From contig MLAK01001271.1 in assembly GCA_001839685.1 (NCBI GenBank), forward strand, positions 1 to 64,000: 64,000 nucleotides of DNA, written 5' to 3'. The translations under genes were made by a program, and so were the position numbers. The DNA is from Tritrichomonas foetus. Lineage: Eukaryota > Parabasalia > Tritrichomonadida > Tritrichomonadidae. Position 1 is the stretch's first letter; each line of letters begins with the position of its first letter. Of this stretch, positions 1 to 13,100 are shown in pieces. Under the pieces are notes generated by a model. The model did not search any database. It saw only the letters and a list, made by a program, of their open reading frames with translations, and was not told where the DNA came from.

Positions 1-411
1 TTTTTTAGTCAAGTATACAAATATTTGACAAGATATTTAGGTTTTTAAGTAAAAATTAATTTCTATCTGTAACGTACAGAAGGTGAATTTTAGTGATTAC
101 TTATATTGAAAAATTGAGAGTTTGGATACAAGAAAAACACTTCACCAGAAAATGCCCTCACAATTTTTTTGAAAACGCTATTATAAAAAAGTTCAGCCCT
201 AGAAATACTCAATAAATAATGTTTTATCCTTCACGATATGAAAAAGAATTCTCACTCGAGCTCCTTAAATGGTATAAAATCTTACATGCAATCAGTTCCA
301 TCAAGTTAAGCTAAGATGAGAAGGGAGCCAAGAACGCGAAAAACTCGTTCATGGTCAGTTGGGATCAGAAAAAAGTATGGTTGATGACTTTTTATGCATA
401 TAATTGGTCAT

Positions 412-451
<40 letters not shown>

Positions 452-1100
452 ATGATATCTATCGTTCTTTTTTCCAATGAATCCGACCATATAAATATTG
501 AAAAAAATATCATGAATGTGCCTTGAAGACAAATTTGAGATTGAGGCAATGGCATGATGATGTCCTTTTATAAGAAAGTGCTCTCTAAAATCGTAAAATT
601 GTGATTATTCGTGATTTCATATCAAATGAAATGAATATATTATTATAATCTTTCCGAATATAGATTTTCACATTGAATGGTCTTAATGCTAAAAGAGAAA
701 ATCGTGAATAATATGATCTTTTGTAATTAATACTTCTTTCTCATTATTTATGGAAATTTGAATTTTAAATCGTTTTTTTGGATAAATCATAAATGATTTT
801 GATTTATGAAAATCAGTGAAAAGTTTATATAATTGTATTAATATCTCATTTTCACATAAAATCTCGATGAATAGTATCGACATCTTTATTGATGATGTCT
901 AATGGAGTTTCATCTAATGTAATATTAATATCGTATTAATGTAAAATTATCCCCTAAGATCATAATCAAATAATATTCTTGATATTTAATCAATATCTGC
1001 CTGGTGTTACCATATTTTCGCAATCTATTTTTGGTTCATCATGATAATTAAAGCATGTCGTATGAATCATTGTCTAAACATTGTCTGTCGAATTAAAATT
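1..1100. other. AT-rich stretch without a supported gene
   Basis: I see no convincing gene here. The stretch contains the long T homopolymer listed separately. A short minus-strand open frame (883-689) could be the tail of the decayed ankyrin gene that lies to its right, but it has no motif I recognise. The remaining short frames are what AT-rich noncoding DNA gives by chance. Confidence 0.6.
413..450. repeat. T38 homopolymer
   Basis: An uninterrupted run of 38 T. On the minus strand it would read as a poly-lysine segment, which is an artefact of the run and not a protein. Length variation is expected here. It could be a retroposed poly(A) tail, but no source transcript is visible next to it. 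Confidence 0.95.
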
Positions 1101-1114
1101 GATTTTTGTGTTAT

Positions 1115-2563
1115 CAATTAATAATTTTACGATTGCAACTTTTTACTAACATATGCAGCATCTATCTGACCATATTTGTGTGCATAACTTATTGGTGTCT
1201 GAAATATTGTGTCAATAGACTCCTTAATATATTAAAAAATAAAGTAAAAGCACTATTATCAACTATACGTAATAAATTGATGTCAATGAGTTATGAATGT
1301 CAATATAGGGTAGACAGTCAAGGAAGATTCGGTCATTACAGCATGAATGTTGTGTGTGGTATTACATTCATTCCATATTAAAGAAAATGCTATATTGAAC
1401 ATTAAATAATTCAATATTTGTGATTGTAACGTTAATATTTGATTGTTTTAACAAAAATTCACATATTCTTTCATCGAAGGTAGCAGTACAACTAAGTGGT
1501 GAATCATTGATATATGCCAATAAGTCACATAGCTTATAAAGTGGTGTTTCATTTATATTCCAGAATAAAGAAAGACATATAATACATAATTCTTGAAAAT
1601 GCTATCTTTACCATAAATATCATTAGAATGATTCGACAATAATAATTTTATATTTTACATTTAATATCCATCACAACCTAATGCAGTGTATTTTTGTATA
1701 TATCACATAAATCACCGATAATAGCCAATATTAATGTTTAATGATTTATTTAAATGTCATTTTTAAGGTGTATCTACATTAGGATAATGTAAGAACTCTT
1801 GCATCATTTCGACATTTTTTGAAATTGGCATACCTATGGTAATGAAGATGTGTATAATGAATCAATATGAATATTCCATATTAAAATAAAGAAAAAATAA
1901 TATAAATATCTTTTTAATTAATTTTTAGATTGGAATGATACATTAAAGTATGAATTAGTGTATAATGACCTTCGTGTTATGCTATGATACTTCTAAATTA
2001 TATCATTTGAAAAAAATATTTAACTAAATATTGATTTGGAGGATCAACTATACACTCCAGAATTTTTTAAATAGTTCATAATGTCAATATGATGATATTC
2101 AATTGATTTTTTGTCCCATTTTTCATCGAATTCATATGGATTTTGAATCCCTAACAAAGATCTAATTTCATAATTTCCTCTATGTTCCCATATTTCATAG
2201 ATATGAAAGAATATTTGGTGTGATTTAGCCAAAGATACTTGAAAATCTTTATTGATCCATACACCATCGAATATTCCAGTAAACTTATATTCTTTGGATG
2301 ATTGATATCTTTATTACATTCCAATATAGAGGCTTCTAGATGTGATTAATAGAAATACTTTCTTTTTGAGTATATATAATAAAAAAATCTAGATTATCAT
2401 TATGAATAATCTGGGTAATTTTTTCACATGAATGACCAATCTTACGAAATTCGATTATATCTTCTCGTGTTTCATTGAAAGGAGGATTCATGAAGAATCT
2501 TATTAGTTCATGATAAAGTCCTTCTTTTTGTTCTTTAATTTTTGGTTTCTCGTTATGAGACAT
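1115..2563 (-). pseudogene. Decayed DUF3447/ankyrin-repeat gene
   Basis: Minus-strand reading gives scraps of one family in changing frames. Frame 2563-2336 holds a helical segment resembling the N-terminal part of trichomonad DUF3447 proteins. At about 2336 the reading must shift to continue, giving SILECNKDIN, then SLLEYSMVYGSIKIFKYLWL. This matches the family pattern of a short first helix followed by 'LIEYAAFFGSIQIFKYL'. It then shifts back near 2160 to a segment with KSIEYHHIDIMNYL, like the 'SIKCHHNDIANYI' that ends DUF3447. Further left, separate ankyrin fragments are readable: KNVEMMQEFLHYPNVDTP (1825-1768), ERICEFLLKQSNINV (near 1499-1428) and QTPISYAHKYGQIDAAYV (1201-1134). Stops and frameshifts separate all of them. 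The family assignment comes from recall of the pattern, not from a search. Confidence 0.7.
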
Positions 2564-2705
2564 TTCTAGAACGGAAAATATAATTATGGTTAATAGAAAT
2601 GTAAAAACCAGATGAGAATACTATTTTTAGTTTATTAATACATCTATAATATAAAAACAAAAGCGCTTATTATTTCTCATGAATTACTTACACACATACA
2701 TACAT

Positions 2706-4301
2706 TCAATCATCATGTTCAATATTTTTATAAACTAATGTATGAGCATATGTACAGTGAAGAAGAGCTTCAATATTTTGAGCATTACGTTTAATATCAT
2801 TGAACTGAATCCAAGAATTCGAAACTTCATCAAAAACAACAGCTCGATGATGCAAAGTATGATCACCACCTGGATGTGATGTGTTTCCAATTAATTTAAA
2901 TGTTCGTGGTTCCCCGTTTTTATTGTTTATTGAAATCATATCATCATAAATGATTTTCAGTGTATTTTTATTCACTCCTTTGTGATCATCATGAAAGCGT
3001 TGAAGTAAAAGGATCAAATATTTAGGGAATTGAATGAAATTAAATTTGGAAGTTGTTTTACAATTTTTCTTACATTTAGGACAAATAAAACATTTCATTG
3101 CACTTTCTTTTTTCCTTTCATAAAAATAATTTAAACATTTTTGGAGTGTTATGCTTTTTTGAAATATTTTTTCGGTAATTGGAAGTTCCAAACAATAAAA
3201 TTGATTAATTTGAGTATTTATACTTCCACATTTTTTACATTTACATTCAATTTCATAATTTCCACTATATAAGTCGTTAATTAAACTCGTCTTGTCTTGA
3301 ATTTCAGAATTAATTTTTGACAAGAAAGTGGAAATTGATGTTCCTGCAAATGGAAGGGATTTTGTTCGGAAATCACTAGAGAAATGACCAAATTCAACAG
3401 TCAATCGTTTGGGAATGAAAGAGGCAGTTCGATCATTAATCACATTTCGTATCAAAGTCCTTAAATGATCGAATAATTTGTCACTGATTGGATCAGGTTC
3501 GCCTTCAATACTCATACAAAAATCTTCAAGTTGTTTACAATGAATGATGATATGTAGAAAAGCATTGAAATAAGAAGTTAATGGGAATTCTGCTGCTTTA
3601 ATGTGAAATTTATCACCAACGTTAGAAAGACAAGAAGAGTTGACTCCGACTTTTTTGACATCTGAGCAGAAAGGATGTAATGGTGTCATTGGAATTGATG
3701 ATCCAGCTGTAACCAATTGCATAACTAGTTTATTTCCAATTTGGTTGAATATTGTGAGTGCGTCTAATTGAAGATCAATGGACAAATGAGTATCGATATG
3801 GTTTGGTGCATATAATGAAAATCGTGTTGGATCTAAATACAATTTGTGACAAAATTGGGTTTTAATGTCGTTCATTTTCCATGATGGATCAACTGTTTTC
3901 TGATGAGCATGAGAATTAAAAATGAAAGTAAAACGAATTGGATTTAAAATAACGGATGGCTCTTCTGTGACCGGATTTCGTAATAATGGACGATACACGA
4001 GCGGGCCACCACCAAAATACTGCGAAAAACACTTCATTACATTAATTTCTACAATCACAAAATCGACGTCCATGAAAAGGCTGTCACCATTGGTTAATTT
4101 TGTGCTTATTATGCCGTTTGTAATTGGACCGGGATCGGACAAATTATCGTCTTTTAACCATTCGATAAAATAGGAAAACCAATGAATATCAAGCAAAGCT
4201 ATATTGCGAGACAAAGGCGAGAGTTGCTTTCCAGTCAATTGATAAATATGCGGAACAACAACTTCGTTCATGGCTGTTCTCTTGTTTTGAGTTTCATTCA
4301 T
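2706..4301 (-). CDS. USP-fold protein, probably catalytically dead
   Basis: A 531-residue protein with the layout of a C19 ubiquitin-specific protease in its C-terminal half. After the Cys-box-like region (about 218-255) come a fingers region with paired cysteines (CKCKKCG near 353 and CPKCKKNC near 407), the strand motif YLILLLQRFHDDHKG, and the His-box-like GGDHTLHHRAVVF followed by WIQFND (about 479-500). In an active USP the boxes read roughly NTCYMNSLLQ and GHYTAY. Here the matching segments are LTSYFNAFLH, with Ser243 at the Cys position, and GDHTLH, with Asp480 at the His position. Residues 1-215 are unassigned. It is likely a non-hydrolytic ubiquitin binder or scaffold. The alignment was made by eye; His481 one residue away could confuse the second call. 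It starts at the first ATG of the frame (4301). Confidence 0.75.
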   Translation of the reverse strand: MNETQNKRTAMNEVVVPHIYQLTGKQLSPLSRNIALLDIHWFSYFIEWLKDDNLSDPGPITNGIISTKLTNGDSLFMDVDFVIVEINVMKCFSQYFGGGPLVYRPLLRNPVTEEPSVILNPIRFTFIFNSHAHQKTVDPSWKMNDIKTQFCHKLYLDPTRFSLYAPNHIDTHLSIDLQLDALTIFNQIGNKLVMQLVTAGSSIPMTPLHPFCSDVKKVGVNSSCLSNVGDKFHIKAAEFPLTSYFNAFLHIIIHCKQLEDFCMSIEGEPDPISDKLFDHLRTLIRNVINDRTASFIPKRLTVEFGHFSSDFRTKSLPFAGTSISTFLSKINSEIQDKTSLINDLYSGNYEIECKCKKCGSINTQINQFYCLELPITEKIFQKSITLQKCLNYFYERKKESAMKCFICPKCKKNCKTTSKFNFIQFPKYLILLLQRFHDDHKGVNKNTLKIIYDDMISINNKNGEPRTFKLIGNTSHPGGDHTLHHRAVVFDEVSNSWIQFNDIKRNAQNIEALLHCTYAHTLVYKNIEHDD

Positions 4302-4740
4302 AATGCTTTTTGTCTTTATTCAATTTCTGGAATTTTCAATAAACTTTGGTTTTATTTCTAACAAATATAAAAAATATTTTCTGTGAATTTATCAGATTGT
4401 AAGGACTTTTCTTATGAATTTATGATGAAATAATAAATTACCAACATTTTTATTGTTATAAGAAGGGGAATTAAGTTCAGAAGCATTTTCTTTAAGAGGA
4501 TTTTTTCATGTGTTTTATCTTGATAACTTTTCTTTACATTTTTTAGAAATTTTCAATATTCTTAATAATAAAATACACACAATTTGATGATAACCAATAA
4601 AATTCTGTCTTTGAAAAATTATACTAAATAGATGTATACAAACCAAATAGTCTTAACGTACGAAATCACTAAAATGATCCTTATCATCAGTATTACTTAA
4701 TACCATCAGTCAAAAATCAAAACCCAAATAGCTAAAAGAA
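4302..4740. other. Intergenic, upstream of the USP-fold gene
   Basis: AT-rich DNA between the start of the minus-strand USP-fold gene and the decayed gene to the right. I see no gene in it. Confidence 0.6.
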
Positions 4741-5347
4741 TGACGNAAATTTCCCTTATCGCAAACTTCGCAAATGGCCGAATTCAAAAATATTTCGAAA
4801 ATGATTCTGAAGAAGCTATTGTTTCAGTTTTCGGGTGAACAGCTTTCAGTCAATTGTTAAATCTATTTTTTATAGTTATGAGCCATATTTATTCATAGTT
4901 TTGAAATTTTGCAACAATTAAACCGAAAAAAGAGCGATTTTGGAGAAAGCCTAAAAAAAAATTGTGAGAAGCTTTTTTTCCAAGAATCACAAAGATTATA
5001 ATACTGCTTCCCATAATTCTATTTACACTTCTTCTATCGATTTTTAATTAAAAATCGCGAAAATTTTGATAGTTTTAACTCAGTGATGTTGAATTAATTC
5101 AATTTCCATTTGACAAATATGAATGTATTGAAATCTTTTCTGTCATAAAATTTTAGTATATGAAGAAAATAGACTGGCAGTCCTCAACAGCACATTCTCA
5201 AGCAGGGATACAGATACAACGATTGAAAGACCAAATCAAGAAAAATGGAATCCAATATGTTTTTTTCCAGACTCGATGCCAAGTGAATTTTCTGATGACT
5301 CGCCATTTAGATGGCAAAACATTCGTAATCTTCTCATTGATGCCTAA
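4741..5347 (+). pseudogene. Decayed protein gene of unknown family
   Basis: Coding-like peptides appear one after another on the plus strand, in shifting frames broken by stops: ISLIANFANGRIQKYFEN (from about 4748), FEILQQLNRKKSDFGESL (about 4895 on), SDVELIQFPFDKYECIEI (about 5085 on), then LAVLNSTFSSRDTDTTIE and WQNIRNLLIDA ending in TAA at 5345-5347. The last 63 codons or so are open and have a composition unlike the surrounding AT-rich DNA. I do not recognise the family. An ambiguous base (n) sits at 4746. The longest ATG frame here (5160-5420) is in a different frame from these peptides and is not the real one. Confidence 0.55.
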
Positions 5348-7142
5348 ATTTTTTTTCTTTATATCAAAATTATTAATATTTTTTTTATACTTCATTTTTG
5401 TATTTTGGAAAACATTATAATTTTCGATGGAGGGCCATATGATAATAAAAAGCACGATTTATGATCAGAAATAATCAAGATATTAATGCTATAAAATCAC
5501 TTTTTATCTCAATAATTCTCAGAAATTTCTGTTGGGTTTATTTTTTTCTCACAATTTTTTTTTGGATTTGGTTTTCTCTGTATCTTGATTTTTAAATTAT
5601 AATATTTATATATTATTAATAGGATTACAATTAAATAATNTTTAGATGACAATAATATCAACAATTATTCATTTAGATCTCTCAATAGTCTTCTACATCT
5701 AGAGCTAGTTAGTTTGTATACATCTTACTAAATAATATTATTTTATCATAAAAAGTTCATACATAATATTGAATTCATTTAAAAACATTCAATTTATTTT
5801 TTAAATAAAAATTTATCTTAATTTATTTATAAATTCTATACTTTTTTCATTTTATAACGTACCATTCAAAAATACAGAAAAAACTTTCATTAAGATCGTG
5901 ATCAAGTTCTATCAAAAATCACTCTCTCAAATAATTTTAAATAAGTATATGGACGGATCAAACAAAATCATAAAAAATCACACTCAGTAAGAAATTTTTT
6001 TCTGAAAAATATAAATTTTCCTTGACCGATTTGATGTCATCTTTCTAGAATTTGTGCCCCGATATTTATTGTACTGAACTAACAATAGAAAATAATAACA
6101 TTGAGTATTCATGAAAAAATGACGTTGGATTTGTTCTTTTTGGAATCAATAATTAATAATTAATTATTATTTCACCAATGATCTCAAAAAAGAACTTAGA
6201 GATCGTTTAATCTTGATATATTCAACATGATTTCCTTAATGAACATGCTCAATTCTTGAATATTATTCTCACATTTAATATCATAACTTAATTTACAAGA
6301 GAAAGCTGCTTTGTTCTATTTTGTATTGAGTCATTGAATGAATATGAGGAGAAAGAAAAAAGTTTTTTTCATTTAGCACAATAAGATTTGTTCCAGACTT
6401 TCACAAAAAAAAAAAAAGATCACTTTTCTTTAGTCAGGCAGTTATTCATATTGGTTGTTTATAAGATGTGATTATATGATCAAGACATCTATGAAACATA
6501 TTCATGTAAGTTATTTTGGTGAAAATTGAGTTCATTCATCGCATTTCAAAATAACTTTTGGAGGCTTTTTCACAAAAATGTGAAAACAAATAAATCAAAC
6601 ATCAGAATTTGACCCAAATTACCGCAAAATAAATACTTCCATTAACGATCTAAAAAACTTTGCAATATAATAATATTAAGGGGTGCTTCTTCAATGTTCT
6701 TTAATAAGGTTAATCCAATTTTGATTCCATAGCAAAAATTAATTCGTAAAAATAAACTACCAATGAAAAGATAACACTTAAACAATATATACAATCCAAT
6801 TATATTAAATTTAAATACGTGAAATCACAAAATGCGAATATTGGTGGAAAAGACTACTCAAGACAGCTTCATTTTTCAATCTTAATGGCACATGTAAATT
6901 AAATATATATTATCTTTAAGAATCTTCATATCTTCTTTGAGGAACAATCCCATCTGATGCAAAAGTGATTCAAAAATCACAGAATTCTCAATCATGTGCT
7001 TTCAAATCTTTATCATGACCAATTCAAAAGGAAAACTGCAACCTAACAAAAAGTTATTTTTGAAAGGAAGATCCTTTTTCTCACCCAGATCAAAAAGTTT
7101 AAAGTTTTACAAATCGGTGTCACTCAAAAAGTTAATCACTAA
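5348..7142. other. Gene-free AT-rich stretch before the BEACH gene
   Basis: About 1.8 kb of strongly AT-rich sequence with no frame I can support. It holds one ambiguous base (5640), short AT palindromic stretches around 6150-6175 and a short A run near 6405-6418. The last bases before the BEACH gene start contain TCACTAA (7136-7142), which fits a trichomonad initiator. Confidence 0.6.
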
Positions 7143-10100
7143 ATGAACTTTAATGACGCTCTCCATTGTTGGGCGTCTAATTTCATCGATGATTTGGAAT
7201 ACCAGCGACTTTTTTTACCTTTGATTGAGCGACGAATTCTTCCTAACGATTTGGTGAAATTTTATTTATATTTAGAAAAAGCGCCAAAGCCAAGCGACGA
7301 ACTTTTGCTTCCCGTAAAAACGTCAAATCAATCACCTTTCGAGTTTTTTCTACAAATTGCATATTCACGAAAAATGCCCATCAAAATATTTTCACGGTTT
7401 ATCAATTACATTCCAAAGAATCGCGTCTCATTCTTCATCAATCGTTTTGCAAGCAATTTAGCCGTCTCAGATTTAATTTATGTGATTACATCATTTCCGG
7501 ATGTCCACAGCAAATATATCTTCTTTTGCAAGTTACTAATTGAAGAAAAAACATTTATGAGTGCATTTATATATCTGTTTGAAAATTTCAACAAATTATC
7601 AAAAGATGTAAAAAATATCTTGAATGGATATTTAAGAAAGTCTTTTTCTTTAGGAATCTGTAGAGACAGTCTAAGTAATATGGTTCATTGCATTTTTGAG
7701 AACGCACCCATTACAAACAATGGTTTTAGTGAACCTTTGAATTTATTTTTTTCGGCTTTAACAGATGACGCTTCAATTTTGATGCAATATTGTTCATTAA
7801 AAAATATTGATAATTTATTTGATCAGTGCCGTGTCAGAAATGATTTACCGCCTTCATTTTTAAGATTTTTGATTTTCACAAGTGCAAATTATGATTTTAC
7901 TAATGAACAATTTTGGGCATTTGCAGTTTCTGCGCCATCTCCAATGTTTACTTACATTAATCACCTTGATGATCTTCATAATGAGTCAATGTGGATTCAA
8001 ATTTTATCAACAACAATTTCGCTTGAATCAATAGAATTACAGAATAATGTTTTTTTGGCATTTTTATTTTGTGTACTTCAAAGACCAGATTTGATTTCTA
8101 TTTTTATTCAATTAAGACTTCATGAAAGAATTCCGCATATTTTAAAACAGCATGTCAAACAAATTCCATATAATCATTCATATTTGGCAATGCTCATTCT
8201 TTTCTTGTCATTTACAAGAATTAACGAAAACACTGCCTGCGCTTTAACAAAGTTTAAATCCACTGAGCTAAACATTGGCACACTTTTTGAAATCATGCTT
8301 CAAGATTTTAATCATCCAAATAATAATCATACAACGAATACTAAGACTTCTAATAATTCTTCTAGTTTTAGTTCAGATGAGGATTTGACTTTGAATAATT
8401 TAATTGATTCTCTTTTATGGCTGTTTTTACCTTGTCCTTCTTTTCCAATCGAAGGGTTAATTAAAATTGAGAATGAGCAAGTTCTTTCTTTATTCCCATA
8501 TCCATCTTTTACTTTTATTACCGAAATTGCTCCCAAAATTTTACGTCCTTTAATTTTATTGAATAAAGAATCCATAATTTCCAAAATTTTGGATACCTGC
8601 CAGGAAAAAAACAGAATTTTGTTCAAAGAAATTGCTTCCGCAGATTTATTACAAATTTTTGTAGAAAAATCGCAAAGCAATCCTTTATACTACAAATTAT
8701 TGACAACTGCTTTGTCAATTTCCTGCGATTTTCCTATTTTTTCACAAGTTTTTCAATTAATTTGTCCAGATCATGAAAAAACCATTGATTTTTTAACCAT
8801 CCTTGCCGAAAATACTCCATTAGTTGATGATTTTCTTCATATTAATAAGAATTTTTATGTTGAAACAAACGTTTTAAATGGGACTATTTGCATGTGGATT
8901 AGAAACCACTCAAGTAATGGAATAATCCTGAACATCAACACAGCTTCCACTAAAATCGAAATTTGGCATGAATTTGATGATTTTTATTTATCAGTGAATG
9001 ATAAAGTTGTGAATAGAATTTTAAATACAGCTTCTATTGAAAATTGGAGGTTTTTATCTTTAAGTTTAACTAATAAAACGGCAACATTTTCAATCAATCT
9101 TGAAAGTTTTTCATTTCCAGTAAATTTCAATTGTAAAACATCAATGACAATCGGTTCATCGTTTGGTATTTTTGATTTACAATCTTTGAAAATTCAAAGA
9201 CCTCTTTTAAACCAGAATCAAATTAATCAATTATTCGCGCTTGGTCCTAATTATAAAGAATTCATAATTAGTGATTTTATTTCGTTCAAAGATCAACAAC
9301 CTTTTTTTGCATCATATCTAACTTTTACTTCAAAATTATATATTAATTGGGCAGATGAGTTTAATAAAGATAATTCCAGTAAAGCCTCTTTATCAAACAC
9401 AGAAATTTCTATTTCGCCACCTTATGAAACAAAATCCAGTTCAAGAAAAAGCTCATCAAATTTGTTACTGATAGATGATACTTTGAAACTTTTCCATCAA
9501 AGAATTACTTCTACAACATTTATCAATTCTTTTGATGCACAGGGTGGATTAAGCTTTCTAATTTATATTTGGGCAGAAGTAATTTTAAAACATCAACAAC
9601 TAATTCCAAAAATGTTTAACTTAATTGATATTTTATTAAATAGATTTCCTCTTGTTCATCATTATTTCCTAAGAAATTCAATTTATTGTTTAATTGGTCA
9701 ATTAATGCGCCAAGTTTCTTATGATGCTTTACATTTAGCAATAAATCTGAAAACAAGACGAATAACAAATTCGAATATAATTCGTTATTGGGTTCTAGGC
9801 CCAGTTCTTGATAAATTTGAATTTTCTGATTCAATTAAAACATTAATTGATTTTGCAAATATTAAACAAAATCAACAAATTTTAAAGAAATCCAAAGCTT
9901 TCGTGATAATTATTCAACATATTTCACAAAATAGTGAACATTCGCCAGAGTTCTTACGTCTATTATGCAATCTTGCTTTAACAATGACATCAACCGATAA
10001 TTACATAGAAAACGCCACATTCTTATTTGATACTTTAATGATTCAGCATTTAAGATTTTCTAAACAATGTAATGAAAGCGTTATGCCAGCAATCAATTTA

Positions 10101-13100
10101 GTAAAATTATTAAAATCCATGTTAGAAACTTTTCCTGGTCTAAATAAAAAATTGAATCTTGATTTAATGATGCCAGCTGTTGTAAATGCTTCAAATTACC
10201 AAGAAGATTTAATTGATCTGTTAATTAACTTTTTAGACGAAAACAGTTACTATATATTCTCCATATTTTTAATTTCATTACCTTTATCTCATTCTGTTGC
10301 TGAAAGACTATATAACAATGCTGTTAAAAAGATTAACTCCATAGTAAATATTCCATCTGGTGTTATTCCATTACATTTTGTCACATTCCCACTTGTTTAT
10401 TTGTCAAAACATCATGAAGTTTCTGAATATTTATATTCATTGTGTGCTGCTACGTCATTGCTTTTGGAACATTACACATCATTTCCATTATATTTATACG
10501 ATCAAATTTTACAAATGATATATTCTATCGAATCATCAAACTTAATGGATGATCACACATCAAGGGCTCTAGATATTCACCAAGTATCTGCTTTTTCAAT
10601 TACAACAACCCCATTTACACCATTTTTGACAACATTTTTGGCACATGCGATGCTTCTGAAAGAATTCTCTCAGGTGAAAAAATTCTTTATTTCGATTTTT
10701 GCTATTCCCATGATTGCTGTTTATAGAAAAGCAGCTATTTCTTTATTTTTGTTTGGAAAAATGTTTGAAAAACTGTCAACCCAGATTAATTATCCACTCA
10801 AAGAACTTGAATCATTTTTAAAATTTTCCTTATCATATGGCAGTTTTGTTTTCAAGAAGATTCAAATGATTCCTGGTGATAAAACAGATTCTTTATCGTC
10901 CATTATTTGTTACTACCTGAATAAACTTCTGATTTATGTAGATATGTGCGATTCTGCAGATTTGATGAATTCAGCAGTTGATACATTGGTTGATTTTTCA
11001 TCATTAAATTCAATCTCAGCAATGATTGTAGATGATATTAAAAAACTGCCAAAGTTCTCAAAACATCGGAAATTTGAAAAAACAATTGACCGACTTCAAA
11101 ATCCAACTAGCTATACTCCAATGAAAATCCAAACACAGAAGTTTGAAAAAACCCTTGAAATTTTGACACAAAAGTTTAATGAGCAAGATAAAACAAATAA
11201 AACTGGAATGTTGACAGTCTGGTGTAATGCGGTTCATTATCAAACAACATCAGCTGGTGAAATTGTTGTTGTTGATGAGAATGGTGAAAAAATCATAGAA
11301 ACTTGGCATCGAATATTTGATACGCTTTTGTTTCCATCTTCAAGAATTTATGAAAATTGTCCTAAAAAGTATAAAATTAGTGATTCTACAACAAGATTTG
11401 AACGAAGAAGAATATTAATGCCAATTAATCCATCAAGTGATCCTTTATATACTTCTTTTTATGATATTAAGTATGATTCCGAGCTTCCTAAAATCCGACT
11501 CACTTTAAAAGAAGTTCTTGAAAATACTTCGTTGACTTTATGGCATAGTAACAATGTAAAATTTAGTGGTGATGCAGTTAGACTGACTGGAATTTCTTTA
11601 TGTCGTGGAATTCTTGTAGTTTTGACCAATCAGCTTAAATTCTATCAAAAAGGCTACGAAGACGTTCTAACTTTTAATTTTGACAATATTCGAAATATTC
11701 GACAGATTGATTATATGCATCAACCTAGAGGAATCTTAGTTGAAAATCGAAATGACAACGTTTATCTTTTTGCTTTTGAAGCACAAAGCATTCGTGATGT
11801 TTTTGTAGAAGTTTGTGAATCAATCAAAAAATTCATTGTTCAAAAAGACATCGATGTAAAAGACATTGATACTTTACAAACTCAATGGTGTGAAGGTTTA
11901 ATTTCTAATTTTGATTATTTACTTAAACTAAACTTTATAAGTGGTCGAACATGGGCTGATTTCACTCAATTTCCAATGTTTCCTTGGACTTTACTTGATT
12001 TTTCAAGTAAAAAGATTAATTTGTCCGATCCTAATGTATATCGAAAGCTTGATTATCCATTATTTGCTCAATCAGCAGCTCAACAGGATGCATGCAAACG
12101 TTATTATGATTCAACCAGTGAAATTACTAATAATGCACATCATTATCCGAATTATATATCAAATGTTGGATCAACTTTATATTTCTTAGTAAGACTAGAA
12201 CCATTCACCGATGCAGAATTTGATTTCCAAGGTGGTCGTCTTGATGCAGCTGATCGAACTTTTCAATCATTTAAGATTTCTTTGGATTTAATGACAACAC
12301 CTGGTTCAAAAAGTGCACTTGAGCTTGTTCCCGAATGTTATTTCATTCCTGAAATGCTTGAAAATAAAAATGGACTTGTTTTTAATTCTTCAGCAATTAA
12401 CCAGAGAGATATTTCTGATGTTACATTACCACCTTGGTGTCGTTCGCCAATTGAGTTTGTTGAAATAATGCGTGATGCATTAGAAAGTGATATTGTATCA
12501 TCATCATTAAATGAATGGATCGACTTAATATGGGGATTTCGGAGACAAGGAAAGCCAGGATTTGAAAAATTCAATATTTTACAAGATATTGTCTTTGATT
12601 TCAATCCAGAAGAATACATGCATGATTATTTACTAATGAAAGCTATGTCAGATCAAATTCATAATTGTGGACAAGCACCATTACAACTTTTTACAAATCC
12701 ACATCCAAAAAGAAAAGTTTTTTGTAGCATGAAAGAACTTTCTCTCCATTATTTATGCGAAAAATCACCAGAAGATGATATGAGAAAGCCTTCAAATAAT
12801 CAATTTGTATTCATTAATAATGATTCAATTTGTCTTGCTCGAAATTCAATGACACTTTTCTCTTTTAGATTTGCAAGTGAAATAAAACCAAAAACAATTG
12901 ATGTTTATGGAAGTAAATTTGTTACTGGTCATCGATTACCATTAATCAATCATTGGACAATGACTAGTAAAGGTTTGAAGTATCTTGCAACACTCAGAGG
13001 AAGATTAACGGAAATAAAATGTGTTTTAATTGATCCAACAATGGCCATAATCCTTGCAGGCCATTGTGATGGTTATATTTCTATTTTTTCAACAAATCCA

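Noticed and set aside
355..555. Minus-strand frame with a poly-lysine run
   Set aside because: Exists only because of the T38 homopolymer; no other coding feature.
5160..5420. ATG frame of 86 codons
   Set aside because: It is in the wrong frame for the coding-like peptides of the relic gene and ends in a run of Phe/Leu from AT-rich DNA.
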